From: Acholeplasmataceae bacterium UBA5769
GTDB lineage: Bacteria > Bacillota_I > Bacilli_A > Acholeplasmatales > Acholeplasmataceae
DNA: 64,000 bases
Direction of reading: 5' to 3'
NCBI GenBank assembly: GCA_002418725.1
Contig: DIER01000016.1
Span: 1 to 64,000 of the forward strand
Made by a program: the position numbers and the translations under genes. This document shows positions 8,383 to 16,411 of the stretch, one piece after another. Position 1 is the first letter of the stretch. Each line of letters opens with the position of its first letter. The notes below the pieces were generated by a model. It was not told the DNA's origin. It saw nothing but the letters and a program-made list of their open reading frames with translations, and made no database searches.

Positions 8383-9144
8383 TTATAGATAGGTATACTC
8401 CTCATCTTCTTTTACATCTTTATACATACCTTCTGTCGTAGAAGATGAAAAGAGGATGTCATCGTCTTGGTAAAGGGCAAGGTCATCTAAATAACTGAAA
8501 TTAAACACATCTTCTTGTTTGAGTAACCACGCTTTTGACTGATTCGTTAACTTGAAATAATAGGTCACCGATAACCTCGATGAAATACTGGCATGCCAAA
8601 TATATGAGATATCGTGTTTTAGATAAGAAGTTTTTAAGTCTTGATATCTTGGATCTTCAAAAATATGGGTTACATCTCTTTTTTTACTGTTTTTAATCAT
8701 TTGATTTAATCCATCCCAATAACTCAAATAGATGTGTCCGTAGTGATGGTAAACATGATAGAGTTGTGGTGGATGGGTATACTTCGTTTTTTCCTCCATA
8801 AAAAGGTCATTGATGTAAGGATTTTGATTCATGTCATGACCCTTTAAGAAATCATCAACATAGCGTTTACACTCTTCATTGATTTCTTTAAGAAGATCTT
8901 CAAAAGGAGGAAGTGCATCTTTATCTTTTTGTTCAAAAGATGCATAAGAAGCCAAAAAGAAATCTTGAGCATTTTGGTCTAGTTTCTTCAAGACATCTTC
9001 TGCAACCTTAGGATCTAAATGATAAATGCCGTAAGGATGTTTGGGTGATGCCTGATCATTATAAGGTGCTGTTAACGAGAAAACATTGGCCTTAGGATAA
9101 TCTTTTAAGATGTCTTTGATGGCTAATTGAATGGTCTTTTGCAC
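8383..9144 (-). CDS. hypothetical protein, aromatic and charged
   Basis: I do not recognise this 253-residue soluble protein. It has no signal or membrane segment. It is rich in Tyr, His and Asp, with a YHVYHHYGHIYLSYWDGL stretch in the middle and an acidic C-terminus (KDVKEDEEYTYL). Start is GTG, fixed by AAGGAG 8 nt upstream. It lies 21 bp downstream of rlmD and is followed by a terminator, so it is probably cotranscribed with rlmD. Confidence 0.7.
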   Translation of the reverse strand: MQKTIQLAIKDILKDYPKANVFSLTAPYNDQASPKHPYGIYHLDPKVAEDVLKKLDQNAQDFFLASYASFEQKDKDALPPFEDLLKEINEECKRYVDDFLKGHDMNQNPYINDLFMEEKTKYTHPPQLYHVYHHYGHIYLSYWDGLNQMIKNSKKRDVTHIFEDPRYQDLKTSYLKHDISYIWHASISSRLSVTYYFKLTNQSKAWLLKQEDVFNFSYLDDLALYQDDDILFSSSTTEGMYKDVKEDEEYTYL

Positions 9145-9165
9145 GTCATATCTCCTTATGATTTT

Positions 9166-10536
9166 TTAAGATGTTATTTTTCTAGTGAGTAATGAGACAC
9201 TTTCAACTAAAGAGGTGTAGGGAAACATGTCAATCGGCACAGTTTCAACCAAATCATAATCTTTAAGTAGTGTATTTAAATCTTTCGCCAAGGTTGAAGG
9301 GTTACAAGACCCATAGATCAAACGACTTGGTTTAAACTTTAAAATAAGTTCGATGGTTTCCTCACCAAGACCCACTCTGGGTGGATCAAAAAACATGACA
9401 TCAATCTTCTTTTCTTTTAAACCTGAGAGTGCACGTTTAAAGTCACTTTGTAAAACCGTAACGTTTTCAATACCATTTTTCTCTAACGATAGTTTCGCAG
9501 ACTCACACGATGCTTGATCCATTTCAATGGCGTAGACATGTTTGGCTTGATCATAGATATAATGTGATACAGGTGCGATACCTGCATAGGCATCAATCGC
9601 GATTTCATGATGCTTTAAACCTGCTAAGCGTTTCATTTCTTGATAAAAGACATCTGCTTGTTCTGTGTTTAGTTGAAAGAAAGCTTCCGGTTTTAAATGA
9701 TATTCATGGCCATGTAAAACTTCTTTAATGGTTTCTTTGCCATGAACAAGACGTATCTCTTCACTGAAGAAGCCTATGCTCTTAAGATCCGGATTAATCA
9801 CTTCAAAAACAGAAACTACAGTAGGCTCTAAAGAAACTAACTTTTGGACGAGTTCATCGATCCGATTCGATTTTTTGAGCATGATAAAAGACACTTGTGC
9901 TTCTTTGGTGTTTTCCCCCACGCGCACCACGAGATGTCTCACATACCCTCTTTTCTTTTTGGGATCATAGCCATCCATTTGATAGGTATCCATTAGCTTG
10001 ATAATGGTTTTGATGATTCTGTTGACATCCACACTTTGAACGGGACATTCATCCATCTGGATAAACCGGTTGGATTGTCTAGCATACATACCCACCGTAT
10101 TCTTACCTCTGATCATCTGCACTGGAAGAGAGGCTTTATTTCGGTAATGATCAGGATTTTTGGCACCTAGTGTTGGTTTGATTCGCTTTTGGTTAATTTT
10201 TAAACCTGCATAACGGTCAAAACTTTTCATTAAAATATCACGCTTGTGTTCAAGCATGGCATGATAAGCGATATGCTGTGTTTGACAACCTCCACAGGTT
10301 TCATAAATCGGACAAAAAGGCGTTACTCTGTCTGGCGAAGGCTTAATGATGTTTTCCACTGTACCTATCGCTCTATTTTCATACACTTCATCAATCTTAA
10401 CAGAAACAAATTCACCAGGAAGCGCTTGTTCAATAAAGATCGCAAGTTTTTTATAATAAGCAATCCCTTCACCATTGATACCCATTCGTTTGATATCAAG
10501 GTCTAAAAGATCACCTTGTTTCATGTGTTCATTCAT
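9166..10536 (-). CDS. rlmD: 23S rRNA (uracil-5-)-methyltransferase, RlmD/RlmCD family
   Basis: SAM-dependent RNA m5U methyltransferase of 456 residues. An N-terminal TRAM domain covers about 1-60. Cys75, Cys81 and Cys84 (CPIYETCGGC) plus the Cys of MDECPVQ form the iron-sulfur site. The methyltransferase half has AIDAYAGI, FDPPRVGLG and the catalytic-Cys motif GSCNPSTLAKDL. In Firmicutes one enzyme (RlmCD) can modify two 23S uridines; which site is used here is not visible. AGGAG precedes the ATG. Confidence 0.9.
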   Translation of the reverse strand: MNEHMKQGDLLDLDIKRMGINGEGIAYYKKLAIFIEQALPGEFVSVKIDEVYENRAIGTVENIIKPSPDRVTPFCPIYETCGGCQTQHIAYHAMLEHKRDILMKSFDRYAGLKINQKRIKPTLGAKNPDHYRNKASLPVQMIRGKNTVGMYARQSNRFIQMDECPVQSVDVNRIIKTIIKLMDTYQMDGYDPKKKRGYVRHLVVRVGENTKEAQVSFIMLKKSNRIDELVQKLVSLEPTVVSVFEVINPDLKSIGFFSEEIRLVHGKETIKEVLHGHEYHLKPEAFFQLNTEQADVFYQEMKRLAGLKHHEIAIDAYAGIAPVSHYIYDQAKHVYAIEMDQASCESAKLSLEKNGIENVTVLQSDFKRALSGLKEKKIDVMFFDPPRVGLGEETIELILKFKPSRLIYGSCNPSTLAKDLNTLLKDYDLVETVPIDMFPYTSLVESVSLLTRKITS

Positions 10537-10548
10537 TGTTAGTCACTC

Positions 10549-11313
10549 CTATTCAAGACTGTAAGCACTAAAACCTGTATGAAAAAAAGTTTTTGGCTTT
10601 ATATCAATCACATAAAAAATTGACGTATTGAGAACATATAGCTCATCTCGACTATAAGTCTTTTGTTGCAAATCAAGCATCTCTATGTCCTCTATTGATG
10701 ACCAATCATCCCATGTTGACTTATCGGGTAGCCGTTTAGATCCAAATAAAAGATAGTTGTACTTGATTAGATGATGTGCTACCATCTCTTTTATGGTTGA
10801 ATAATCATATTTGGATAAATCTGTGTAAAAAGAAACATCTCCTACAACTCTTTTGTATTCAACGATATCATGCTTATGTATAACTCTATCCAAAAAAGCC
10901 TTATCTGGCATACACAGAAGATGTCTATGTGATTCCATCATAGGGTAATTAATGTATAACTTACCCTTATCACTCGACTCAGTAAAATAACTTAACATGT
11001 GTTTCACTTTTGCATGATCAAACTTCTGATAATGCGGATCGTAGTCAAAGACTAAGTATGTCCGTGTATATTTTTTATCGAAAATCGTTTTTAATCGAAG
11101 ATCGGATTCTTTTTCTCTAAGTAGTAAATGTATATCTAAGTCATCGTCAAATACTAATTCATCATACAACTCATAAATCGATGTTTTATAAGAATATATT
11201 TCGTAATCTTTATTTCCGATAATTGAACAGATTTTTTTAATAATTTTGGGTTCTGCAGAAGCACCTTCAACAATAAAGAGGACTGATATTTTAGAACTCA
11301 AGGAACTCACCAT
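10549..11313 (-). CDS. TOPRIM/RloB-like putative nuclease partner of the adjacent ATPase
   Basis: This 254-residue protein has the layout of small TOPRIM-like nucleases: a glutamate in FIVEGASAEP (Glu16) after the first strand, a D-x-D in LVFDYDPH (Asp90, Asp92), and a further acidic residue in NYPMMESH. It overlaps the ATPase gene upstream by 23 bp, so the two are made together. Such ATPase plus TOPRIM/RloB pairs are known anti-phage modules (OLD-like, PARIS-like, RloA/RloB). Assignment to one of these is not possible by eye. The start is uncertain: the ATG ending at 11313 has no ribosome site, while a TTG 12 nt further in has GGTGAG close before it. Confidence 0.65.
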   Translation of the reverse strand: MVSSLSSKISVLFIVEGASAEPKIIKKICSIIGNKDYEIYSYKTSIYELYDELVFDDDLDIHLLLREKESDLRLKTIFDKKYTRTYLVFDYDPHYQKFDHAKVKHMLSYFTESSDKGKLYINYPMMESHRHLLCMPDKAFLDRVIHKHDIVEYKRVVGDVSFYTDLSKYDYSTIKEMVAHHLIKYNYLLFGSKRLPDKSTWDDWSSIEDIEMLDLQQKTYSRDELYVLNTSIFYVIDIKPKTFFHTGFSAYSLE

Positions 11314-12400
11314 TTCGATACATTTTTTCTAGATTGTGACCTTCACGCAATTCTTTTTCTGTACATTTTGGGAGCGAAATCAATTTGTTGTTTGACAAGA
11401 CAAAATAACAATCCGGCCGTAAAAACCGATTCGACATTAATGCTGTGTTATGTGTAGTCAGCACAGTTTGGAATCCTTTTTTCTGACTAATTTCTTTGAT
11501 CATAACTTCTGCTAATTCTGTATGGTAGAAAGCATCAAATTCATCGATGAACAAAAAACTGATGTCATTAAATTTTTGCGACCAATAAAAGTAAAGAGTT
11601 AATGCTTGAGTTCCATTTGAAGCAATCTCCCAAAACGGAATCACTCTATGATTAAACTTGACAGCCAAAATGTCATTACCAATCACATCCTTAGCGATAA
11701 TGAGTTCGTGATTGATGCCACAATCGTTTAAGAACTTTTCAAATTTTGTAACTGATCCATTTTTTATAATCTGGTCCATGAGTTGTTCTACACCTTTGTA
11801 ATAACCAATATAATTATTCACTCCTATTGATCTAAACCACAACATGTTACTCACAAATTTCATAAATTTATGGATAATAGAATGCTTATCTATGTTTGAA
11901 TTGTTTGCAATATAGCGAACTACTGACAAATTCATGTCCTTAAAACCGAAGTTCAAGGTATTGGCTTGTATCGCTGCTAAATTGCTAAAATCGCTTTTAT
12001 GATCCAAAAAATTATAACTGAATACTTTATTTCCATTCACGTAAAGTTCTTCATACACAAGTTTTCTTGAATTTTGTTTTCGATATCTATAAATGACTTC
12101 ATCTTGATCAAAATCAAAATGATAAGAGAAAGAGGCGACGCTTTCATCGCTATTTGCATTTAAATAATTCGAATGCTGTTCAGCAACTTGCTCTTTATCT
12201 ACAAGATGTAACGTAATATCAAAGAGTGCAAAACCAAAATTAGTTTTACCACTTGAATTTTTCCCATAAATAACTGCTGTACCGATGAGATTATTATCAA
12301 TAGCATAAGTGTTGTACTGATAATCCTTGTAGTCAGAAAAATCAATCATTAGTTCGTCTTTGAATGATTTATAATTTTTAACACTAAATTTTTTAAGCAT
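11291..12400 (-). CDS. ABC/SMC-like AAA ATPase (AAA15/RloA-type) of a putative defence pair
   Basis: This 369-residue ATPase opens with KFSVKNYKSFKDE, the usual first strands of RecF/OLD/AAA15 ATPases. Walker A is GKNSSGKT (46-53), a signature-like SNGTQAL follows in the second half, Walker B is FLFIDEFDAFYH, and the switch histidine is in TTHNTALM. No coiled-coil arm is evident. It lies between rlmD and ackA, looks AT-richer than both, and has its own consensus promoter, which fits an acquired defence module. Role by association with the overlapping TOPRIM-like gene. Confidence 0.75.
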   Translation of the reverse strand: MLKKFSVKNYKSFKDELMIDFSDYKDYQYNTYAIDNNLIGTAVIYGKNSSGKTNFGFALFDITLHLVDKEQVAEQHSNYLNANSDESVASFSYHFDFDQDEVIYRYRKQNSRKLVYEELYVNGNKVFSYNFLDHKSDFSNLAAIQANTLNFGFKDMNLSVVRYIANNSNIDKHSIIHKFMKFVSNMLWFRSIGVNNYIGYYKGVEQLMDQIIKNGSVTKFEKFLNDCGINHELIIAKDVIGNDILAVKFNHRVIPFWEIASNGTQALTLYFYWSQKFNDISFLFIDEFDAFYHTELAEVMIKEISQKKGFQTVLTTHNTALMSNRFLRPDCYFVLSNNKLISLPKCTEKELREGHNLEKMYRNGEFLEF

Positions 12401-12417
12401 AGTTTCACCTCACCAAC

Positions 12418-12447
12418 ATTATATAACAATCCGTAATATTTTGTCAA
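12418..12447 (-). promoter_or_regulatory. consensus sigma-A promoter of the ATPase/TOPRIM pair
   Basis: Perfect TTGACA (12442-12447), 18-bp spacer, perfect TATAAT (12418-12423). AGGTGA is placed well before the ATPase ATG. Confidence 0.85.
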
Positions 12448-12468
12448 TTTATCCGTAAATATTTTACG
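12429..12468. repeat. two operator-like direct repeats across the defence-pair promoter
   Basis: ATCCGTAATATTTT (12429-12442) and ATCCGTAAATATTTT (12451-12465) are near-identical direct repeats 22 bp apart, about two helical turns. The first lies in the promoter spacer and the second just upstream of the -35. The second is also part of a palindrome (CGTAAATATTTTACG, 12454-12468). Binding by a repressor is inference. Confidence 0.55.
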
Positions 12469-12486
12469 TTAATAAGCATAAATAAG

Positions 12487-12535
12487 AATACCCCATGTTG
12501 GCTAGAATGTAAAACACGAAGCCTTTTGGGGTATT
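12487..12535. other. inverted repeat between ackA and the ATPase gene
   Basis: AATACCCC (12487-12494) and GGGGTATT (12528-12535) can pair across a 33-nt loop, 13 nt past the ackA stop. The T-rich tail on the minus strand (TTCTTATTTATG) is weak, so this is at best a poor terminator of ackA. Confidence 0.35.
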
Positions 12536-12547
12536 AAAAGTTAAAAT

Positions 12548-13723
12548 TTATTTTAGTCTGACAACTTCTCTTGCGATCATGACTTCTTCATTGGTTGGAA
12601 TGATGAATGCCTTGACTTTAGAATCCGGTGTTGAAATCATACGTTCACCGCGTTTTTCGTTTTCTTCTTCATTGAGTTTAATGCCTAAGACTTCGCATCC
12701 CTTAATGACATCACGTCTGACTTCAGGTGCGTTTTCTCCGATACCTGCAGTAAATGCAATCGCATCTAGTCCGCCCATGTATAAATAGTAAGATCCGATA
12801 TAATCGACAATGCGCTTGACTTGAATCTTATGGGCAAGCGTAGCTCTGTATTCGCCTCTATTCATACCGTCAATGATATCTCTTGAGTCATTGGAGAATC
12901 CTGAAAGTCCTAAGTAACCTGATTTCTTGTTAAGTTCATCTAAAACCTCACCATAAGTCTTATCTTCTTTACTTGATACAAGCATTAAGACTGCAGGGTC
13001 GATGTTACCAGAACGTGTGCCCATCGGAATACCTTCAAGTGGGGTTAAACCCATCGATGTATCCACTGATTTACCGCCATCAACTGCACAAAGTGACGCA
13101 CCATTACCTAAATGGGCAACCACGATCTTTGCTTGAGGGTTATTTAATAATTCAGCAGCTCTTTGGGAAACATATTGGTGTGATGTCCCATGGAAACCAT
13201 ACTTTCTCACACCATACTTTTGATACCATTCGTAAGGCGCAGCATAAAGGTATGCATCTTCTGTCATCGTCTGGTGGAATGTGGTATCAAACACAGCAAC
13301 CTGAACAACATTAGGTAATGCATCCATAAACGCATGAATACCGGTTAAGTTTGCTGGGTTATGAAGGGGTGCTAGATCGTTAAGGCTTGCGATTTTTTCA
13401 ATCACAGATGCATCAATAATGGCAGATTCTTTAAAAAGTTCGCCACCTTGAACCACACGGTGTCCTACACCTTTGATTTCATCGAGTGATTCGATGATCT
13501 TGCGATCGAGTAAACCGTGAATAACCATATCCACTGCGACCTTATGGTTTAAGATTTGATGGTTTTCTGTAAACTTTTGACCATCATACTTAAAAATAAC
13601 GGCTGCATTGTCATAGCCAATACGCTCAACGATTCCTGAAACAATGGTTTTTTCTTCAGGCATTTCAAACAATTGGAATTTTAAGCTTGAAGATCCTGCA
13701 TTGACTGCTAAAATTTTTAACAT
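12548..13723 (-). CDS. ackA: acetate kinase
   Basis: Converts acetyl phosphate and ADP to acetate and ATP, the usual energy-yielding step in fermenting Mollicutes. The 391 residues match the family length. Family motifs are intact: VNAGSSSLKFQLFE at the N-terminus, FDTTFHQTM, KYGFHGTSHQYV, AHLGNGASL, and MGTRSGNIDPA near the middle. No phosphotransacetylase gene is adjacent. It stands alone with its own promoter. Confidence 0.97.
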   Translation of the reverse strand: MLKILAVNAGSSSLKFQLFEMPEEKTIVSGIVERIGYDNAAVIFKYDGQKFTENHQILNHKVAVDMVIHGLLDRKIIESLDEIKGVGHRVVQGGELFKESAIIDASVIEKIASLNDLAPLHNPANLTGIHAFMDALPNVVQVAVFDTTFHQTMTEDAYLYAAPYEWYQKYGVRKYGFHGTSHQYVSQRAAELLNNPQAKIVVAHLGNGASLCAVDGGKSVDTSMGLTPLEGIPMGTRSGNIDPAVLMLVSSKEDKTYGEVLDELNKKSGYLGLSGFSNDSRDIIDGMNRGEYRATLAHKIQVKRIVDYIGSYYLYMGGLDAIAFTAGIGENAPEVRRDVIKGCEVLGIKLNEEENEKRGERMISTPDSKVKAFIIPTNEEVMIAREVVRLK

Positions 13724-13756
13724 TGATTTTTCTCCTTGTTTTTATTCTACATGTCC

Positions 13757-13785
13757 ATCTTACATGAAATGCACTGCAATTTCAA
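13757..13785 (-). promoter_or_regulatory. sigma-A promoter of ackA
   Basis: TTGAAA (13780-13785), 17-bp spacer, TAAGAT (13757-13762). Moderate match. Confidence 0.45.
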
Positions 13786-13806
13786 GAGTATGAACAAACA
13801 TTCATG

Positions 13807-14463
13807 TTAATAAAGATATCCGTAGATCGCGATAAACTGTAAAACCGTACCTATTCCTGTAAAAATGTGCCATATAAAATGGAAATATTTGATTTTAGGA
13901 AATGCATAGAAGATGACACCGACGCTATAAGCGACGCCTCCTGCAAACACTAACCAAAATGCTGCAGCTTGATAAGCGAGCAGTTGTTGCGCAAAAATGA
14001 GTGCACTCCAGCCAATCGCTAAATAGATAAATACATGCAGTTTCGCAAACTTTTTAATCCAGATCGATTTGAAGATGACACCGATCAAAATCAACAGCCA
14101 TTGCACCATAAATAAGACAGGTCCAAGACCTAATCCTGAAATCCCAAACAGGGGTTCTTGTAGTTCAGGCAGTAAAAGCAGTGCCGGTGCAAACGTGCCA
14201 CCAATCAAAATATAGATGGAAAGATGATCGAAACGTTGAAAAACAGATTTCGCTCTCGGATGAAAGAGTGCGTGATAAATCGTAGACATCGTGTATAAAT
14301 TGATGATCCCAAAACCAAAGATAATCGCAGCAGTCACTTCTATCGTGCGGTCTGCTTTGATGAGCAATAAAATCAATGCGACAATCCCAAAGATTGCCAT
14401 CAATCCGTGTGAGATCGCGTTCGCGATTTCTTCACCTAAGGTTTGTGTGTGTGTTTTTTTCAT
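13807..14463 (-). CDS. hemolysin III / PAQR-family membrane protein (YqfA/TrhA type)
   Basis: Seven-TM protein of 218 residues. The family signature is seen at the N-terminus (GEEIANAISHGLMAIFGI) and in STIYHALFHPRAKSVFQRFDH, with the conserved C-terminal YAFPKIKYFHFIWHIF segment holding metal-ligand histidines. Bacterial members have been linked to membrane-fluidity homeostasis; haemolytic activity is not implied. It overlaps trmL by 4 bp and is the last gene of the pncB-MATE-trmL unit. Confidence 0.88.
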   Translation of the reverse strand: MKKTHTQTLGEEIANAISHGLMAIFGIVALILLLIKADRTIEVTAAIIFGFGIINLYTMSTIYHALFHPRAKSVFQRFDHLSIYILIGGTFAPALLLLPELQEPLFGISGLGLGPVLFMVQWLLILIGVIFKSIWIKKFAKLHVFIYLAIGWSALIFAQQLLAYQAAAFWLVFAGGVAYSVGVIFYAFPKIKYFHFIWHIFTGIGTVLQFIAIYGYLY

Positions 14464-14990
14464 TTGTCCTCCAAAAATTGGTCTAAGAAATCTTTTCCTT
14501 TATGCGTCTCAGGTTCAGTTGTGATCAGTGATTCATAATCAAACTGTCTAAATACTTCATAAGCCACAATCGCGACCGCATTCGATAAATTTAAACTTCT
14601 CACTTTATCCGTTGTTGGAATACGGTAACAATTGTCTAAATGCTTGGCTAAAAGCTTACGATCAACGCCCGTAGACTCTTTACCAAAGATCAGATAAAGA
14701 GGCTCAGGAAGGGCTTTATAATCGATTGAAGCGTAGTTCTTCTTCCCGTACCGCGTTAAGAAAAGATAAGTCCCTGGGTTTTTACTGGCAAATGCATCAA
14801 AATCTTTGTGCATCTCATAATCCAAGTGCTCATAATAATCCAAGGCACTTCGCTTTAATCTCGACTCATCGATTTTAAACCCTAAGGGTTCAATCAAATG
14901 TAGTTTAACCCCTAAAGCGACACAGGTACGCATGATGTTTCCCGTATTTTGAGGGATTTCTGGTTCATATAAAACGATATGGATGTTCAT
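14460..14990 (-). CDS. trmL: tRNA (cytidine/uridine-34-2'-O)-methyltransferase TrmL
   Basis: SPOUT-fold methyltransferase of 176 residues that 2'-O-methylates the wobble base of certain leucine tRNAs. The N-terminal VLYEPEIPQNTGNIMRTC motif, the LIFGKESTGVD segment and the knot-forming RIPTTDKVRSLNLSNAVAIV region are all intact. It overlaps both neighbours by 4 bp, so translation is probably coupled. Confidence 0.93.
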   Translation of the reverse strand: MNIHIVLYEPEIPQNTGNIMRTCVALGVKLHLIEPLGFKIDESRLKRSALDYYEHLDYEMHKDFDAFASKNPGTYLFLTRYGKKNYASIDYKALPEPLYLIFGKESTGVDRKLLAKHLDNCYRIPTTDKVRSLNLSNAVAIVAYEVFRQFDYESLITTEPETHKGKDFLDQFLEDK

Positions 14991-16396
14991 AGTCTCACCT
15001 GCAGTTCGTATTTGATACCTTTCTTAAGGTAATGTCCGTAAAATAAGATGATAAAGTTTGAGATCATCATCGCGTAGAAAACACCGCGATAATCACCAGG
15101 AGATAAAATCAACATAAAGATGAAGATCATCGGAATGCGCATGCCCCATAGTCTCAGTAAAGACATCTTCAAAGTATAATTTGAATGCCCAGAGCCATTA
15201 AAGAGTCCAATATAAGATTGAAAGAGTGCCATCAGAGGTTGAGTTAAAAGTAACCATAACGTATAAACCCCTGCAATCTGGTAAGACTCTGAAGCGTTGG
15301 TACCTAGTATAAGTTCAATGATGGGATACCTAAAAGGAATGATTAACGCAACCCCAACGGCCATTAAAACAAACGATAGATTTCTCGAAACCTCATAAGC
15401 TTTCTTCGCTCTTTCAGGTTGTCCATGTCCAATATTTAGTCCAATGAAAGCTGCAGAAATCGTTGAAATCGCGACCACGGGATTTAAAAGGAGCGATGAG
15501 ATTCTGTTTCCCACTGAAAAACCTGCAGAAACCATATCGCCATATCTTAAAATAATACTTTGAATGATAACAAAGCCTAAGGAAGATACCGCTTGTCCGA
15601 CACTTGCAGGTACTGCAAAGCGGCTCATCTCTTTTAACGTATCTTTATCAATCATCATGTTGGATAGCGATATTCTTAAATGATGTTTTGACATGAATAA
15701 ATCATAGATAATCAGTGGCATCGGTGCAGCATGTGCAATCAACGTAGCATACGCAGCCCCTGCGATACCCATCTTGAGCTGACTCACAAAAAGCCATGTC
15801 AAGATGATGTTGATGAAAATACCACCCATATTTAAGATCACAGGATATAGCGTTTCACCCGTTGCTTGTCTGATCGCTTGATACACCATAAAGATGAACA
15901 CGAAGATAAACTCAAAACTTCGAATTCTAAAATATTCACCTGCAAACCCTAACGCTTCACCGCGTGCGCCCATTAAATAAGCAAATAAGTTAAAACCTAA
16001 AAAAACATCAGAAGTCACCATAAAGATGGCCATCACAATGACTGCAAATACAATCGATAGTGTAATCAGTTTACTCGCATAAGAGGATGCTAAATCTTTT
16101 CTTCCTGCCCCCACATATTGACTGACCATCGCCACTGTTGCGATACCTAAACCTGCCGCCAAAGCCATAAAGAAGTTGAACACTGGCCAGTGAATGTTTA
16201 AGGCAGCAAGTGCTGCATCTAGCGTAGCTTGACTTCCAACATCCATTCTTGCGACAAAGATGGCATCAACCATGTCATGTAAACTCTTTAAAAAATTGTT
16301 CAAAAAAACGGGTATTGCCATCAGGACAATACCTTTTAAAAGCGAAGGGTGATGCAGTATTCGCTCGATATTTTGTTTCTTAATGATGCGTGCCAA
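14987..16396 (-). CDS. MATE-family efflux transporter
   Basis: Cation-coupled multidrug/toxin exporter of 469 residues with about twelve membrane helices arranged as two repeats of six. The N-terminal segment carries the family pattern IPVFLNNFLKSLHDMVD, and VAMVSQYVGAGRKD and AFIGLNIGHGQPERA mark corresponding loops of the two halves. The substrate cannot be inferred. It is 15 bp from pncB upstream and overlaps trmL downstream. Confidence 0.92.
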   Translation of the reverse strand: MARIIKKQNIERILHHPSLLKGIVLMAIPVFLNNFLKSLHDMVDAIFVARMDVGSQATLDAALAALNIHWPVFNFFMALAAGLGIATVAMVSQYVGAGRKDLASSYASKLITLSIVFAVIVMAIFMVTSDVFLGFNLFAYLMGARGEALGFAGEYFRIRSFEFIFVFIFMVYQAIRQATGETLYPVILNMGGIFINIILTWLFVSQLKMGIAGAAYATLIAHAAPMPLIIYDLFMSKHHLRISLSNMMIDKDTLKEMSRFAVPASVGQAVSSLGFVIIQSIILRYGDMVSAGFSVGNRISSLLLNPVVAISTISAAFIGLNIGHGQPERAKKAYEVSRNLSFVLMAVGVALIIPFRYPIIELILGTNASESYQIAGVYTLWLLLTQPLMALFQSYIGLFNGSGHSNYTLKMSLLRLWGMRIPMIFIFMLILSPGDYRGVFYAMMISNFIILFYGHYLKKGIKYELQVRL

Positions 16397-16411
16397 CGAC
16401 TATCACCCTAA

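Noticed and set aside
12973..13314. Plus-strand open frame of 113 codons inside ackA
   Set aside because: Antisense to a fully conserved ackA; no ribosome site, and a low-complexity composition typical of a shadow frame.
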